In this document: positions 52,824 through 64,000 of the stretch, piece by piece | How positions within the stretch are numbered: the first letter of the stretch is position 1 | How the letters are laid out: each line of letters starts with the position of its first letter | Assembly: GCF_963678635.1 (NCBI RefSeq) | Contig: NC_087062.1 | Coordinates: 22,059,789 to 22,123,788, forward strand | Source of the DNA: Symsagittifera roscoffensis | Lineage: Eukaryota > Xenacoelomorpha > Acoela > Convolutidae | Length of the DNA: 64,000 nt | Direction of reading: 5' to 3' | Notes under the pieces: generated by a model | Databases searched by the model: none | Told to the model about the DNA's origin: nothing | The model's input: the letters and a program-made list of their open reading frames with translations, nothing else | Program-made: the position numbers and the translations under genes

Positions 52824-54113
52824 CTAGCATTTAACGCACCTCCGGTGCTTCGAATTTTTTAAACCGCTCGTGAAAAACCGCATTTATTGGAAAAAAAATC
52901 TGCAAACTTTTAGTGTACTCTGACTTCACCCAATTACAGGGTTGGTAATTTCAAACTTTTAAATTTTTTTAATTCCCATTTTGAAAAACCATGAAAGCGT
53001 CATCTTAAAACCATAAAAACTTAATAGGCCTCTGGAGAAATTTGGAGGCCAGATTTGCACCCACTGAGAGCCCCTGATAGCACCCTACAATACGGTTGGG
53101 AATTTCAATTTAAGTGAATTTTTTGAACTTAAGATTCCCGACAAAAATTGATTAAATCATAAAAAAGTCTTAGCTCGGAAACTAAATGGATTTGAGCATT
53201 GATATTTAGAGGCAAGATTTGCCACGCCTGGGTATACGCTGACAATAAGGTTGTGTCTTCATCAAGTTGGTAGTTTCAAATTTTGCAAATTTCTTTGTAG
53301 ATAATTTCTTGGAGAAATTTTGAAAAAAAAATCAAAAAAAAGTCACATCTCGGAAACTAAAAGCATTTGAGCAGTCGTATTTGAGTAGTCGCATGTGGCA
53401 AGATTTGTAATTCCTGAGATTGCCCTGAGAGCACTGAACTACAAAGTTAGGAATTTCAAATTACGAAAAAAAAAACACTTAAATGTTCTGAAATTTTTAA
53501 AGAAAAATCACAAAAAACGTCACATCTCGAAAACTACAAGGATTTGAACAGTCATATTTGGAGGCAAGATTTGCAACTTCTTGGAGTACCCTGACAGCAC
53601 CTAACTACAGGGTTGGGAATTTCAAATTTTGAAAAATAATTAATTTGAGTTTCCTGAAAATTTTTGAAAAAAATCACAAAAAACGTCATATCTCGAAAAC
53701 TACAAGGATTTGAGCAGTCATGATTGGAGGCAAGATTCGCAATCCTTAATAGTACTGACAGTACCCAACAACAGGGTTAAAAACTTCAAGTTTTAAAAGT
53801 CATTTCGTAATTTGAGTTTTCTGAAAAATTTTGAAAAAATCACCAAAATCGTCTTATCTCGTTAACTAAAAAAAATTTGGCCATTCAAAATTGGAGGCCC
53901 AATTCGCAACCCCTTGGTGAATCCGGACAGCATCCCAATATTGTACTGCTTATTTTAAACTCGGTGAAAAAACCACTAAAATCAAACTGGAAAATCGAAA
54001 AAAAAAATCTTAACCATTGCAATATACGATATAGCTTAAACATGCAAAAATAATACGTTGAAAAAGCTTAAACATGGCGAGATAGTGAAGACCGCATTTA
54101 AATATATAATAGA
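52824..54113 (-). mobile_element. Helitron-like element C, complete
   Basis: 1,290 bp. CTAG begins at 52824 after host A. The hairpin GCACCTCCGGTGC lies inside, and the far end TATATAATAGA is followed by host T, giving TC...CTAG on the element strand with insertion between A and T as Helitrons do. It contains about six internal repeat units and no coding sequence. Confidence 0.75.
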
Positions 54114-56126
54114 TTAATATAAAAATCAATTACCTAAAACATGAGAAGAGTTCAGGCTAAACCAACTCCATTCATTTCCTTTTCATAAACAATAGATTGA
54201 ATAAACAAATTCTTTTTTATAGAAACTGATGATAAAATTCTTTTTCATAAACAATAGTTTAGAAATGTTGAACTCAAAAAAGTTGCTGTAATTCTTTCAA
54301 CCAAACAACCTACTTATCCTACAGCAGGAATAGGAAAATTTGCTACATACTAAAATAAAAATTGAAAAAAAAGAATGCTAAACGTTCAAAAAAAAATAAG
54401 ATGCAGAAAATTTACACAAACCCAATTACATCAAACTTATCAAATATGAGCTAATACGCAACGTTAAGAGACCTAGATGACAAGAAAGAAGACAAAAACG
54501 CCAGTAACAAAAAATAGAAAAACTTCATGTTTTTTTTTTTCAAAAAAAAAATCAGCCGAACCAAATCACACTCTTGAATTTCGTGCGACACTTGCCATTT
54601 ATCTTCATAGACGAAACAGTCATGACAGAAAGGCAAAAAATGAAAACAAAATTTATGACATTTTCTCGATAAGTTGTGACATATGAAAACATTACGCTAT
54701 ACCGTCAACTTGAATCGATATCAAATAATATTGATCAATCCAAAGAATTAAGATCTAAATCAGAGCATTTTCAGAAATAAAACAAATCAGAAAGCTGGTA
54801 TCAAAAAAATGAAAATATTATGCATTTTTTTCTATTTCAAACTATTTTTTTTCTAACAGAAAATTTTGGCGAGCTTAAAAACCGGGAAAACATGAGCTAT
54901 TTTATTATCTTGAAAATTGAGAAAAAAAAATACTTGAAATACTTGAAAACTCCCAGGCGTATTCGTTGCCTCCAGAGCAAGTTAACCTGAGACGCAAAGA
55001 AATTTGAATCTGTTATGACTTGGTCCTAAAATTACCATTTCTAATTTTGACCATGCTGTGAACGGTGAAATAAAAAATTACGGTGAAAAAATCTAGAATC
55101 CAATTGCATTATCATTGGTGATCGCAAGGGTAAAAAAATAAGGGCCCCAATGGTCGTGATAAGTATTTTGAAAAAAAAAGTTGTCGCTAAGTTTGAAAAA
55201 CTGGTCTGAAACTTCTGGTCCGAAAACAGTGTTGTCGGAACATACTAAGCTACTGGCACAGAAATCGGCTATCGTTATTCGGTTCTAAAATTATGTTCCC
55301 GCTCGAAATTTTTCTCACGCTAAGAGGTCGGAGAAATTGATGATGACACTATCGTGCACCGTTCTATTAAATTTGCCATTCAGTTATTCCCTTACCATTA
55401 ACTTTCTCACCACCTTAGTTATATACTATTCCTTTGCATAATTTGAGCTGATGCAAAAAACCGTCTCTGTATCTCAAAGAATTTTGAAAAACATGAAGGT
55501 TAGACAGAGGCGGAGCGGAGCTTCGCACCACTTGCGACACAACAAAAACTTAGTACGCGAATTTCTCTTTGAAAAAATCTTTAAATTAATCTACCAAAAA
55601 TGTTTTTGTCTTGGTTTAGTCTTTAAATAAAGTTCCTTTTATGAAAAATAGGCCAAGTGGAACAAACTTACAGAAAGGTAGCAAGGCTGAACAAATTCAA
55701 GGAGTCGCCGTTTCTGCAAGAGCAATTATCAAAAACAATTTTTTTCAACTCAACTTTTCATCCCAGATTTGATTGTGTAAGTTTTGAGAAAATTCAAAAA
55801 ATTTCTAAAAAAAACGGTCAAAAGTTCTAAAAAACTGTCAAAAGACTTTCCAAAATCCATAATTTTTGTTGTGCAAAAAACAGGTTATCACTGCTTAAGC
55901 TGAGAAGATTCTCAACACCAGGTATCGCGATTAAACAGAAAGTGAGAATTGGCACGGTAATTATCAAGCAATAGGAAAAACTTCTAGAAAAATGTCAAAG
56001 TCTCAAAACTTGTGTGAAGACCGTAACTTCTTTCTAAAAACTGAGCTTAGCAAGTTATAAAGGTAGGTTTTTAACAACCTGTTGTTTCCATTTAACCTAT
56101 GATATCAGATTTGTCAGGATAGTAGC
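54114..56126. other. Non-coding remainder of duplication copy 1
   Basis: AT-rich, no gene. From 54661 on it is duplicated at 60893-62357. Contains a GCGGAGCGGAGCTTCGCACC string at 55509 shared with other dispersed repeats, and part of the ~190-bp repeat. Confidence 0.55.
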
Positions 56127-56888
56127 AGGAATTGAGAAGTGAGATTTGGAGGCAAGATTCTCAACCTCTGAGAGTACCCTGACAGCGCACAAAAACAGGG
56201 TGAGAATTTCAATAAAGTGAAAAGATAAAATTTTAATTAAATTTCCTAGAACTTTTTTTTAAATCTCGAAAATTGCCGTATCTCGTAAAGTAAAAGGATT
56301 TTTTATTCATACATGGAGGCCAGAATCTCGCAAAACCTGGGAAAACCCTGACTTCATCCGACGATTGGGTTGCTTATTTCAAACTTGATGAAATCAACAC
56401 TGAATTTAAGCTAGAAAATTGAAAAACAAATCGTAAGCATTGCAATATACGATATAACTTAGACGTGCAAAACTTCTTTTGTTAAACAAGCCAAAAAATT
56501 ACGTTGAAAAAGTTTAAGCATGGCGAGAGAGCGAAGCCCGCATTTAAATATTCAAAAAATAATAGATAGATGAAAAAGCAGGTAAACACAAGAAACAGAT
56601 ATACAAAAAGCAGGTATAGATAGATTAAAAAGCAGATGAAAAAGCAGGACTTCAGTTGAACTCGAAAACAATTGATGAAAAATTAATGACCTTGCGAAGT
56701 TCATAAATAATGCAAAATATGATATAGCTTCAACGTGAAAAAAAATCTTTCGTTAAGCTTGCAAAATTATTATGCTTAAACATGGGAGATAGCTGTCACA
56801 CGCATTTAAATATAGTATAGATATCGATAGGTTAAAAATATAGTATAAATAGGTTAAGGATATAAAAATTCTGAAAATTGATACGAAC

Positions 56889-56992
56889 CTTGAGTAACTG
56901 CGACGATGACTGTTGGTGAGAACTCGATGGTTTTCTCGGAGCGGTTAACTGAGCTGGTGCCTGGAGTGGAAACAGTCTTCACTCTTGACGAC
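56889..56992 (-). CDS. MSH4: MSH4 upstream exon, distal copy
   Basis: Duplicate of 49526-49629 with identical translation (one synonymous Lys codon change) and the same splice sites. Whether it is used is unknown. Inclusion of both copies in one transcript would duplicate the segment. Confidence 0.6.
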
Positions 56993-57265
56993 CTTCATTA
57001 AAAAAAAAACATGAGGTCGACTGTATTCTAGTTGTTTCGTAGTTTTTCCGCTCTCGTTCAAATATTCACAAAATATGAGGTCAAAATTTTAAAAGTTCCG
57101 CGGGCAATTTCTCAAAATGTTCTTATTTAAACGCTTTTCTGCGATATCAATTGTTAAAACTTCTTTCGAAAAATTATAACTTTTCAAAGACTATAGATCT
57201 GAGTTGAAATAGATCGGGGTCCTTTTTCTGCCGTGTTTTGTTTTAATTTAACTATGTTTACTGGC

Positions 57266-57468
57266 CCCAGGTTAGACCTGGATCCCACATTTCTCCAGCT
57301 GCATAACTGTTCAATGTGTCCAGACTCTGTCACTGTTTTCTTCGTCAGTGGTCGAGGCGTCGTCACAGATGATACAAACTGGCGGGAGGCTTCCTTCTCA
57401 GCTTCGAACTCCCACTGTGCCGACACTGGTTGTTTAGAGTCTCTATTAAAACGAGAGTTGAAGTTGGT
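57266..57468 (-). CDS. MSH4: MSH4 5'-most recognised exon, distal copy
   Basis: Duplicate of 49901-50103. The coding part is unchanged up to the boundary, but the donor is GG/GCCAGT instead of GG/GTCAGT. GC donors can work at low frequency, so this copy is probably spliced less efficiently or not at all. Confidence 0.45.
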
Positions 57469-60190
57469 CTATGAGTTTTGACACTTAGAGAGACAATTTG
57501 CATAGGAGCAGCAAAAAGTTGATTCAGGTACGAACTGAGGGATAACGAGAAAGATATCGCCAGAAAAAAAACCTTGTCAATAACCCAAGGAACCTTTCAT
57601 ATCACAAAATCTTTGGTCGATTTAGTTCTATGAAAACTTGAGCGGCCTTGAGAAATGATAGAATTTTTGAACATCAGCACTTCACCTTTTTAAATAAAAA
57701 ATCTTAAATACTCAGCAAATACTTTAGAAAAGTTCAAAAAAAATCCAAAAATATTAAGATTATTCAAAAATCCTAAGAATTACGTTCCTTGGTTACATGC
57801 AAAAAAACTCAACCAGGAAAAACCAATTTACAGAAAAGTCATCATTGTGAAAGTTGATGGTCCAATGACTTCTCATCATCTTAAGCTCGCCGATTATCGT
57901 TCAAGGACAGATAAAAAGAAAAATCAAAATTGAATCATGTACAATCCAATTTTAACACTTCGATACAACACAATCAAGAAAGCATAACCAAAATATAATA
58001 ATAAAAATTGTGTCAAAAAAATGGGTGAACCAAATTTTTCGTATGTGTCGATGAAAGCCGCCTGGGACCCAGCTGAAGCCCAAAACCTTAGTTGTTTCTC
58101 TACTAAAATAAGTGAGAAGATGAAAAATTTTAAGATTTTGAAATTTTCACACAAGCTTGACCTTTCTCCTACAAAAGAGTAACAGCTTTTGCAGGAAAAA
58201 ATACCGAAACTGCTTCATTCCATTGAATTTTTTCTTAGATTTTGATAGGGTAGTTTTTAAGTAGATTTTGATAGGAAAATTGAAAAGGTTTCTACAACTT
58301 GTTCAAAGTTCAAACATTTGACTTTCCAAAACCAGTAATATTTTTAAGGCAAAAACCAGTTCGTGGCCGGTAAAGTAGAGAAGATTTCCAAAATCGGGCT
58401 GAGCGATTGAAAACATTGAACACTTAAACTTAGAATTGGCACGGTAAGTTTCGAGTAGTCAAAAAATTTCCAATAAGCGGTCAAAGTTCCAAAACCTTCA
58501 CTAGCTAGTGACCATATTTTTTCAATAAAAACTGGACGCAGTAAAATATATTTGAAGGCTTTCAACAATCTATTGTGTCGATTAAATCTATGATATCAGA
58601 TTTGGCAGGGCAGTTGTCGAAAAAAGTGCAAAAAACCGACAACAAATCAGAAAATTGACATTTCCGAGAATCAAAGCTTTGTTTAAAGAAAATGGGCGTA
58701 GCCGCTTCCGCAGAAAATATTCATCCAACATAAAATTTCGATTGATTCTCTATATGGTAGTTCTCGAGAAAAGTCAAAAAACGATCAAAAAATCAAAATT
58801 TTGAGTTTTCCGAGGGCCTTACTTTTACAGGTCAAAAAATTTGGGTGCATTCGCGTATTCAAAGAAGCTTGCTACAACCCTACAAACAGTTCTATAGACT
58901 GAACCAGTTCTCAGATATGAGAGTGAATTTTCCGGAAGTTCATAAAACTTAAAAAAACGCTAAAAAAATTGACTTTTCCAAGGAAGACAAGTTTTTTGTA
59001 AAAAATTGTGAGCGGTCGCTAATGCTGGGGAGCTTCTCACGACCCGTTATCTCAATCGAACCCACAATCTCAGAATTAGGAGGTTAGTTTTCGAGAAAGA
59101 TTCAAAAAAATATTCAAAAAATCAAAAATTTGACTTTTTCGTGGGACATAATTGTTTGTCTTAAAAAAAAGTTGGGCGCAGCCGCTGATGGATGGAGGCT
59201 TTTCAAGTCCGATCTATTCATTGCAGCTCAAATTTCAGATTTGAAAAGTTACTTTTTGAAAAAACGAAAAAACCAGAAATATTGATCAAAATTTTGAAGG
59301 CTGACTGAAAAAAAACTGAATTGTGTATAAAAAAAGTTTCAAAATTTTCATGTCCCCATAAAGCTACCCTGCAGTAACTAGTTATTACGTTCTTGTTACC
59401 TCTGTGTCAAGTTTGCCGGAGATTCAGCTTGACAGCACGTGAGTGGAGAGTGCATGTGAATGGGGAGTGCTAATCGCAAGCGTAATTACAGCTGAATCAA
59501 AGCCAAGATGTTTAAAACATGCAATATCATCCGACCCGTATATCAAATTCTTTTGTGGTACATGGGTATATTTGAGCGAACAAAAAGTTGCTTTCCCGTT
59601 TTTGTTTGTGTAGCAAAAATTTCACCATGAGAAGGACCTATGGCGTCGGCTACTTTTATATTTAAGAAAGCTCGAAGGTGCCGCCTAGAAAATTAGACAA
59701 GCAAATTAGACGGCCGTACAAAATAGTAAATCAGACGATAACTCTTTGTGAATTTTTACGATAAGAACTTGGTTAACAACACTTCATGTTCTGAATGAAG
59801 TTACACAAAAACAAAAAATATATTTACATGACCACAGAAAGGACCAAAAATATTATTTTAAGCTAATTAGCAAACTTTAAATCGAAAAAGTAAATTACAT
59901 TTTTAAAATGCATAAATTATACAACAATGACATTAATAATCTGATTTGTAGTTGGACAAGAGGAGCTTGTGTAGCCTAAATACTTTTTATGTTGTAGGTA
60001 ATTGCTTTTTCTATTAATTGTCTAAAAAATGTTTCCTAATTTTTTAGTCAACGATTTTTTCGCTCATCGTTTGAGACACATCATCTTTTGATTATTGACA
60101 ATTTTTGTGTCTCAAAGGAAAAGGGAAAGACTTGATAAAATAATGTTGAGAAAATTGTAAGCTACAAAACCAGGAAAGAATTAATTACAA

Positions 60191-60705
60191 CTAGCATTTA
60201 ACGCACCTCCGGTGCTTCGAATTTTTTAAACCGCTCGTGAAAAACCGCATTTATTGGAAAAAAAATCTGCAAACTTTTAGTGTACTCTGACTTCACCCAA
60301 TTACAGGGTTGGTAATTTCAAACTTTTAAATTTTTTTAATTCCCATTTTGAAAAACCATGAAAGCGTCATCTTAAAACCATAAAAACTTAATGGGCCTCT
60401 GGAGAAATTTGGAGGCCAGATTTGCACCCACTGAGAGCCCCTGATAGCACCCTACAATACGGTTGGGAATTTCAATTTAAGTGAATTTTTTGAACTTAAG
60501 ATTCCCGACAAAAATTGATTAAATCATAAAAAAGTCTTAGCTCGGAAACTAAATGGATTTGAGCAATGATATTTAGAGGCAAGATTTGCCACGCCTGGGT
60601 ATACGCTGACAATAAGGTTGTGTCTTCATCAAGTTGGTAGTTTCAAATTTTGCATATTTCTTTGTAGATAATTTCTTGGAGAAATTTTGAAAAAAAAATC
60701 AAATA
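60191..60705 (-). mobile_element. Helitron-like element C, duplicate, truncated
   Basis: Starts with the same CTAG and hairpin as 52824 and breaks off at 60705, where copy 1 continues. The truncation belongs to the deletion in duplication copy 2. Confidence 0.75.
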
Positions 60706-60892
60706 AGTCAACCTTGAAAAGGTTTCTACAACTTGTTCAAAGTTCAAACATTTGACTTTCCAAAACCAGTAATATTTTTAAGGCAAAAACCAGTTCGTGG
60801 CCGGTAAAGTAGAGAAGATTTCCAAAATCGGGCTGAGCGATTGAAAACATTGAACACTTAAACTTAGAATTGGCACGGTAATTCTAAAATAA
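60706..60892 (+). other. Templated filler at a deletion junction
   Basis: About 170 bp (TTGAAAAGGTTTCTACAACT ... GGCACGGTAA) repeat 50910-51080 / 58285-58447 from the same unit. They lie between the two sides of a 1.3-kb deletion, with a few extra bases at each edge. Confidence 0.8.
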
Positions 60893-62959
60893 TTTTCTCG
60901 ATAAGTTGTGACATATGAAAACATTACGCTATACCGTCAACTTGAATCGATATCAAATAATATTGATCAATCCAAAGAATTAAGATCTAAATCAGAGCAT
61001 TTTCAGAAATAAAACAAATCAGAAAGCTGGTATCAAAAAAATGAAAATATTATGCATTTTTTCCTATTTCAAACTATTTTTTTTCTAACAGAAAATTTTG
61101 GCGAGCTTAAAAACCGGGAAAAGATGAGCTATTTTATTCTCTTGAAAATTGAGAAAAAAAAATACTTGAAATACTTGAAAACTCCCAGGCGTATTCGTTG
61201 CCTCCAGAGCAAGTTAACCTGAGACGCAAAGAAATTTGAATCTGTTATGACTTGGTCCTAAAATTACCATTTCTAATTTTGACCATGCTGTGAACGGTGA
61301 AAAAATTACGGTGAAAAAATCTAGAATCCAATTGCATTATCATTGGTGATCGCAAGGGTAAAAATATAAGGGCCCCAATGGTCGTGATAAGTATTTTGAA
61401 AAAAAAAGTTGTCGCTAAGTTTGAAAAACTGGTCTGAAACTTCTGGTCCGAAAACAGTGTTGTCGGAACATACTAAGCTACTGGCACAGAAATCGGCTAT
61501 CGTTATTCGGTTCTAAAATTATGTTCCCGCTCGAAATTTTTCTCACGCTAAGAGGTCGGAGAAATTGATGATGACACTATCGTGCACCGTTCTATTAAAT
61601 TTGCCATTCAGTTATTCCCTTACCATTAACTTTCTCACCACCTTAGTTATATACTATTCCTTTGCATAATTTGAGCTGATGCAAAAAACCGTCTCTGTAT
61701 CTCAAAGAATTTTGAAAAACATGAAGGTTAGACAGAGGCGGAGCGGAGCTTCGCACCACTTGCGACACAACAAAAACTTAGTACGCGAATTTCTCTTTGA
61801 AAAAATCTTTAAATTAATCTACCAAAAATGTTTTTGTCTTGGTTTAGTCTTAAATAAAGTTCCTTTTATGAAAAATAGGCCAAGTGGAACAAACTTACAG
61901 AAAGGTAGCAAGGCTGAACAAATTCAAGGAGTCGCCGTTTCTGCAAGAGCAATTATCAAAAACAATTTTTTTCAACTCAACTTTTCATCCCAGATTTGAT
62001 TGTGTAAGTTTTGAGAAAATTCAAAAAATTTCTAAAAAAAACGGTCAAAAGTTCTAAAAAACTGTCAAAAGACTTTCCAAAATCCATAATTTTTGTTGTG
62101 CAAAAAACAGGTTATCACTGCTTAAGCTGAGAAGATTCTCAACACCAGGTATCGCGATTAAGCAGAAAGTGAGAATTGGCACGGTAATTATCAAGCAATA
62201 GGAAAAACTTCTAGAAAAATGTCAAAGTCTCAAAACTTGTGTGAAGGCCGTAACTTCTTTCTAAAAACTGAGCTTAGCAAGTTATAAAGGTAGGTTTTTA
62301 ACAACCTGTTGTTTCCATTTAACCTATGATATCAGATTTGTCAGGATAGTAGCAGGAAGTCCAAAAAACGGTCAAAAAATCAAAAATTTGACTTTTCAGA
62401 GAATCATAGCTTTTTGAGTAAAAAATAGGGCGCATTCGCTCATTTCGAAGGAACTCACTTAACCTGCAATTTGATTGAACCCAAAATGTCAGATTTAGGA
62501 GGGTAGTTTTTGAGACAAAAAACTAAAATTTTCAAAAAACGGTTAAAAAATCAAAATTTCCGAGGTCCATAATATTTGGTGTCAGAAAAATTTAGGCGTA
62601 GTCGCATAAACAGATGAGCTTCTCACAACCGGTGCTTCGAATTGAAGCCAAAATCTCAAATATGGTAGGGAAAATTACGCGGAGTTTAAAAAACGATCAA
62701 AAAAAATCAAAAATTTGACTTTTCTAAGATAAACTTTCCCCTTCATGCCCATTGAACTCCCAATATCAGATTTGAGATGTTAGTTTTCGAGAAAAATCAA
62801 AAAGATTCACAGAACGGTCAAAATCAAAAATTTGACAATTCCGAGGGCCATACTAAGTGTAGAAATAAATTGGGCGTGGTCGCATATGCAGAGAGATTTT
62901 TAAAACTCAGCTTTGAATGGGTTAGTTTTCGAAAAAAACGAAAAAATTTTGGCAATTAT

Positions 62960-63065
62960 TCAAGAATATGGGTCAAATATCACCCCACAAAAATATGGGT
63001 CAAATATTCCCCACAAAAATATGGGTCAAATATTCCCTCACAAAAATATGGGTCAAATATTCTAC
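62960..63065 (+). repeat. 29-30-bp minisatellite
   Basis: Four copies of AATATGGGTCAAATATTCCC followed by CACAAA with small length differences. Confidence 0.85.
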
Positions 63066-63433
63066 CACAGACTTTTTCGAAGGCTGAAAACAGAGGGAAA
63101 TTTCCACTAAATATACAACTAACTTGAAAAATGCGGAGTGGAGTGTTAAAAGTCTGCTTCCCTTGATGCAACCCGAAATAAACCGAAAAAATAGGCCGAA
63201 TTTATTTGGAACGAGGAATTTAATTTAGCGCAAAAAAAGGAAATACGAAGTCAAGGTAAGTGAAACTTCAAATTCTAGGAGTAAACCAAACACTAAAAGC
63301 AACATTAACGAAAAATGCGCGCCACAAAAAAAAACATTCCACGATGTGACAACTAAGCCGACAACAGATAAGCAGACAAATAATTGCCCGACAATTTTGT
63401 TTTAGACATAATATTTCCCATTTGAAAAAAAAA

Positions 63434-63490
63434 CAGTCCTTGATAGAATCGAACACAGGACCTTTGCCGTTGAAGTCATGTTCGTTATTC
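63434..63490 (-). repeat. tRNA-like fragment
   Basis: Minus strand contains GGTCCTGTGTTCGATTC (B-box like), preceded by about 45 nt resembling a D-arm and anticodon region. No convincing cloverleaf; probably a SINE remnant. Confidence 0.4.
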
Positions 63491-64000
63491 TGATCGTTAT
63501 TTCTACTGATAATCTTTGTTTCATGGAATTCGCACCATCTGGAATTCAACACCGAGGCTAAGATACATTTTGCACATAAGAGCAAAATAAAACAAAAGAT
63601 AAAACTAGGGAATACTGGTCGGTTTTCTTGTGCTTTCAAGAAAGACTCATTTAAATTTGGTAAAAATATTTTTAAAAATGAAAAATTAGAAATCTTGCCT
63701 CAATAGATTTTAGAACTCTTACCAAGTCTGATTAGTTTGCCGGTTACGTGTTCGCAAAAACCACATTTTAAAAAACAACAATATTCACGGAACAAAATTA
63801 TTAGCACTTGCGACCGACCAGCAATCGTTTTCAAATTGAAAATGTAAGGTTTGAAGTTACTTTTTCTCAGCTGAATAGAGCTTAACCAATTTGTGTCCGC
63901 TTCTTGTACATTCTGATCACAACATAATGTAACAAGCTTTTTCAGCCAAATGACAAAGCTATTTTCTGTGATCGTTTTAATTGCACCATAATAACTAGGC

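Larger units (their letters stand above)
48748..56126. repeat. Tandem duplication, copy 1 (7.4 kb)
   Basis: Direct duplicate of 56127-62357, by eye about 99% alike where both are present. It carries the two upstream-most MSH4 exons, part of Helitron B, all of Helitron C and a ~190-bp repeat array. The junction at 56126/56127 falls in AGGAA, a 5-bp sequence shared by both original ends (plus strand 48748 and about 62353). That is consistent with microhomology-mediated joining. Confidence 0.92.
1665..57468 (-). other. MSH4-like gene (MutS homologue), whole extent seen
   Basis: MSH4 is a nuclear meiotic protein. With MSH5 it forms a clamp on recombination intermediates and promotes crossovers; it is a MutS-family ATPase without the mismatch-binding domain. 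Eleven exons were recognised by motif order: an N-terminal VIVAV segment, then GEVGVAAID, then the REKFYCLSALAAVVKYAEF helix, then LFGFLN..KTPGGQRLLR, then the lever helices, then KPIPNDVYLWDC and Walker A GPNMAGKT. Splice phases agree at nine of ten junctions; the exception is 33853/33531. Introns are 109 bp to about 18 kb and hold almost all mobile DNA in the window. The initiator exon and the Walker B/C-terminal exons are not found. The MSH4 assignment over MSH5 rests on the GEVGVAAID-type and LFGFLN-type blocks. Function is inferred from family membership. Confidence 0.85.
56127..62357. repeat. Tandem duplication, copy 2 (6.2 kb, internally rearranged)
   Basis: Matches copy 1 at 48748-53337 and 54661-56126. 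It lacks the 1.3 kb between them, which is replaced by a 187-bp segment (60706-60892) copied from within the unit. Includes a Helitron B tail (56127-56821) and a truncated Helitron C (60191-60705). Confidence 0.92.
62358..64000. other. Unique sequence right of the duplication
   Basis: 62358-62930 continues the ~190-bp repeat family; then come the minisatellite at 62960-63065 and AT-rich sequence without a gene. A tRNA-like B box lies at 63434-63490. An MSH4 exon with the start codon would be expected here or beyond, but I see none. Confidence 0.5.

Noticed and set aside
61679-61999. 106-residue plus-strand frame, frameshifted in the other copy at 55450
   Set aside because: No motif, lies in repeat-rich DNA, and the duplicate is broken.

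Overview
This is invertebrate animal DNA: AT-rich, intron-rich and full of transposons. No bacterial gene, operon or CRISPR array is present. The species cannot be read from the window; a large-intron invertebrate is the most that can be said.

The backbone is one host gene on the minus strand, a homologue of the meiotic mismatch-repair-family protein MSH4. I placed eleven coding exons by protein motif plus GT/AG splice sites and phase: 50103-49901, 49629-49526, 45003-44719, 44427-44178, 41094-40986, 33976-33853, 33531-33407, 15488-15338, 14785-14643, 2825-2417 and 1892-1665. The exons total about 2.1 kb of coding sequence spread over 48 kb. Exons after the Walker A exon, and the exon carrying the start codon, were not found. 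Its two most upstream recognised exons lie in a recent tandem duplication (48748-56126 and 56127-62357) and so exist twice.

The introns hold nested mobile elements. (1) 2881-14219: two Helitron-like elements with internal ~155-180 bp tandem repeats. The first is split by a young Ty3-type LTR retrotransposon (3054-10451; LTRs identical by eye, 5-bp target duplication AAGTT). (2) 16424-19221: a decayed non-LTR retrotransposon. (3) 19818-33385: a 13.6-kb Polinton/Maverick with terminal inverted repeats and a perfect 6-bp target duplication TACGTG, ending only 15 bp from an MSH4 splice donor. (4) 34-44 kb: AT-rich intron with tRNA-derived SINE fragments. (5) 45.4-49.5 kb: a short hairpin, GGAT-type and CCTGC-type low-complexity tracts, and a further Helitron copy. 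(6) 48.7-62.4 kb: the tandem duplication, with more Helitron copies and a second tandem-repeat family.

The Polinton is the most gene-dense part. It carries a protein-primed DNA polymerase B pointing at the left terminus. A block of compact, partly overlapping plus-strand genes runs toward the right terminus: two PC4-like proteins, a Gly/Cys-rich protein, an RNase-H-fold exonuclease-like protein, a two-helix membrane protein, a packaging-type ATPase, a small basic protein, a further small protein, and an integrase that stops early in its catalytic core. I see no major or minor capsid gene and no maturation protease. Five of its genes are broken by a one-base shift, all in the same direction. 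It therefore looks like a recent but disabled, capsid-less copy of an element that once encoded both replication and packaging functions.
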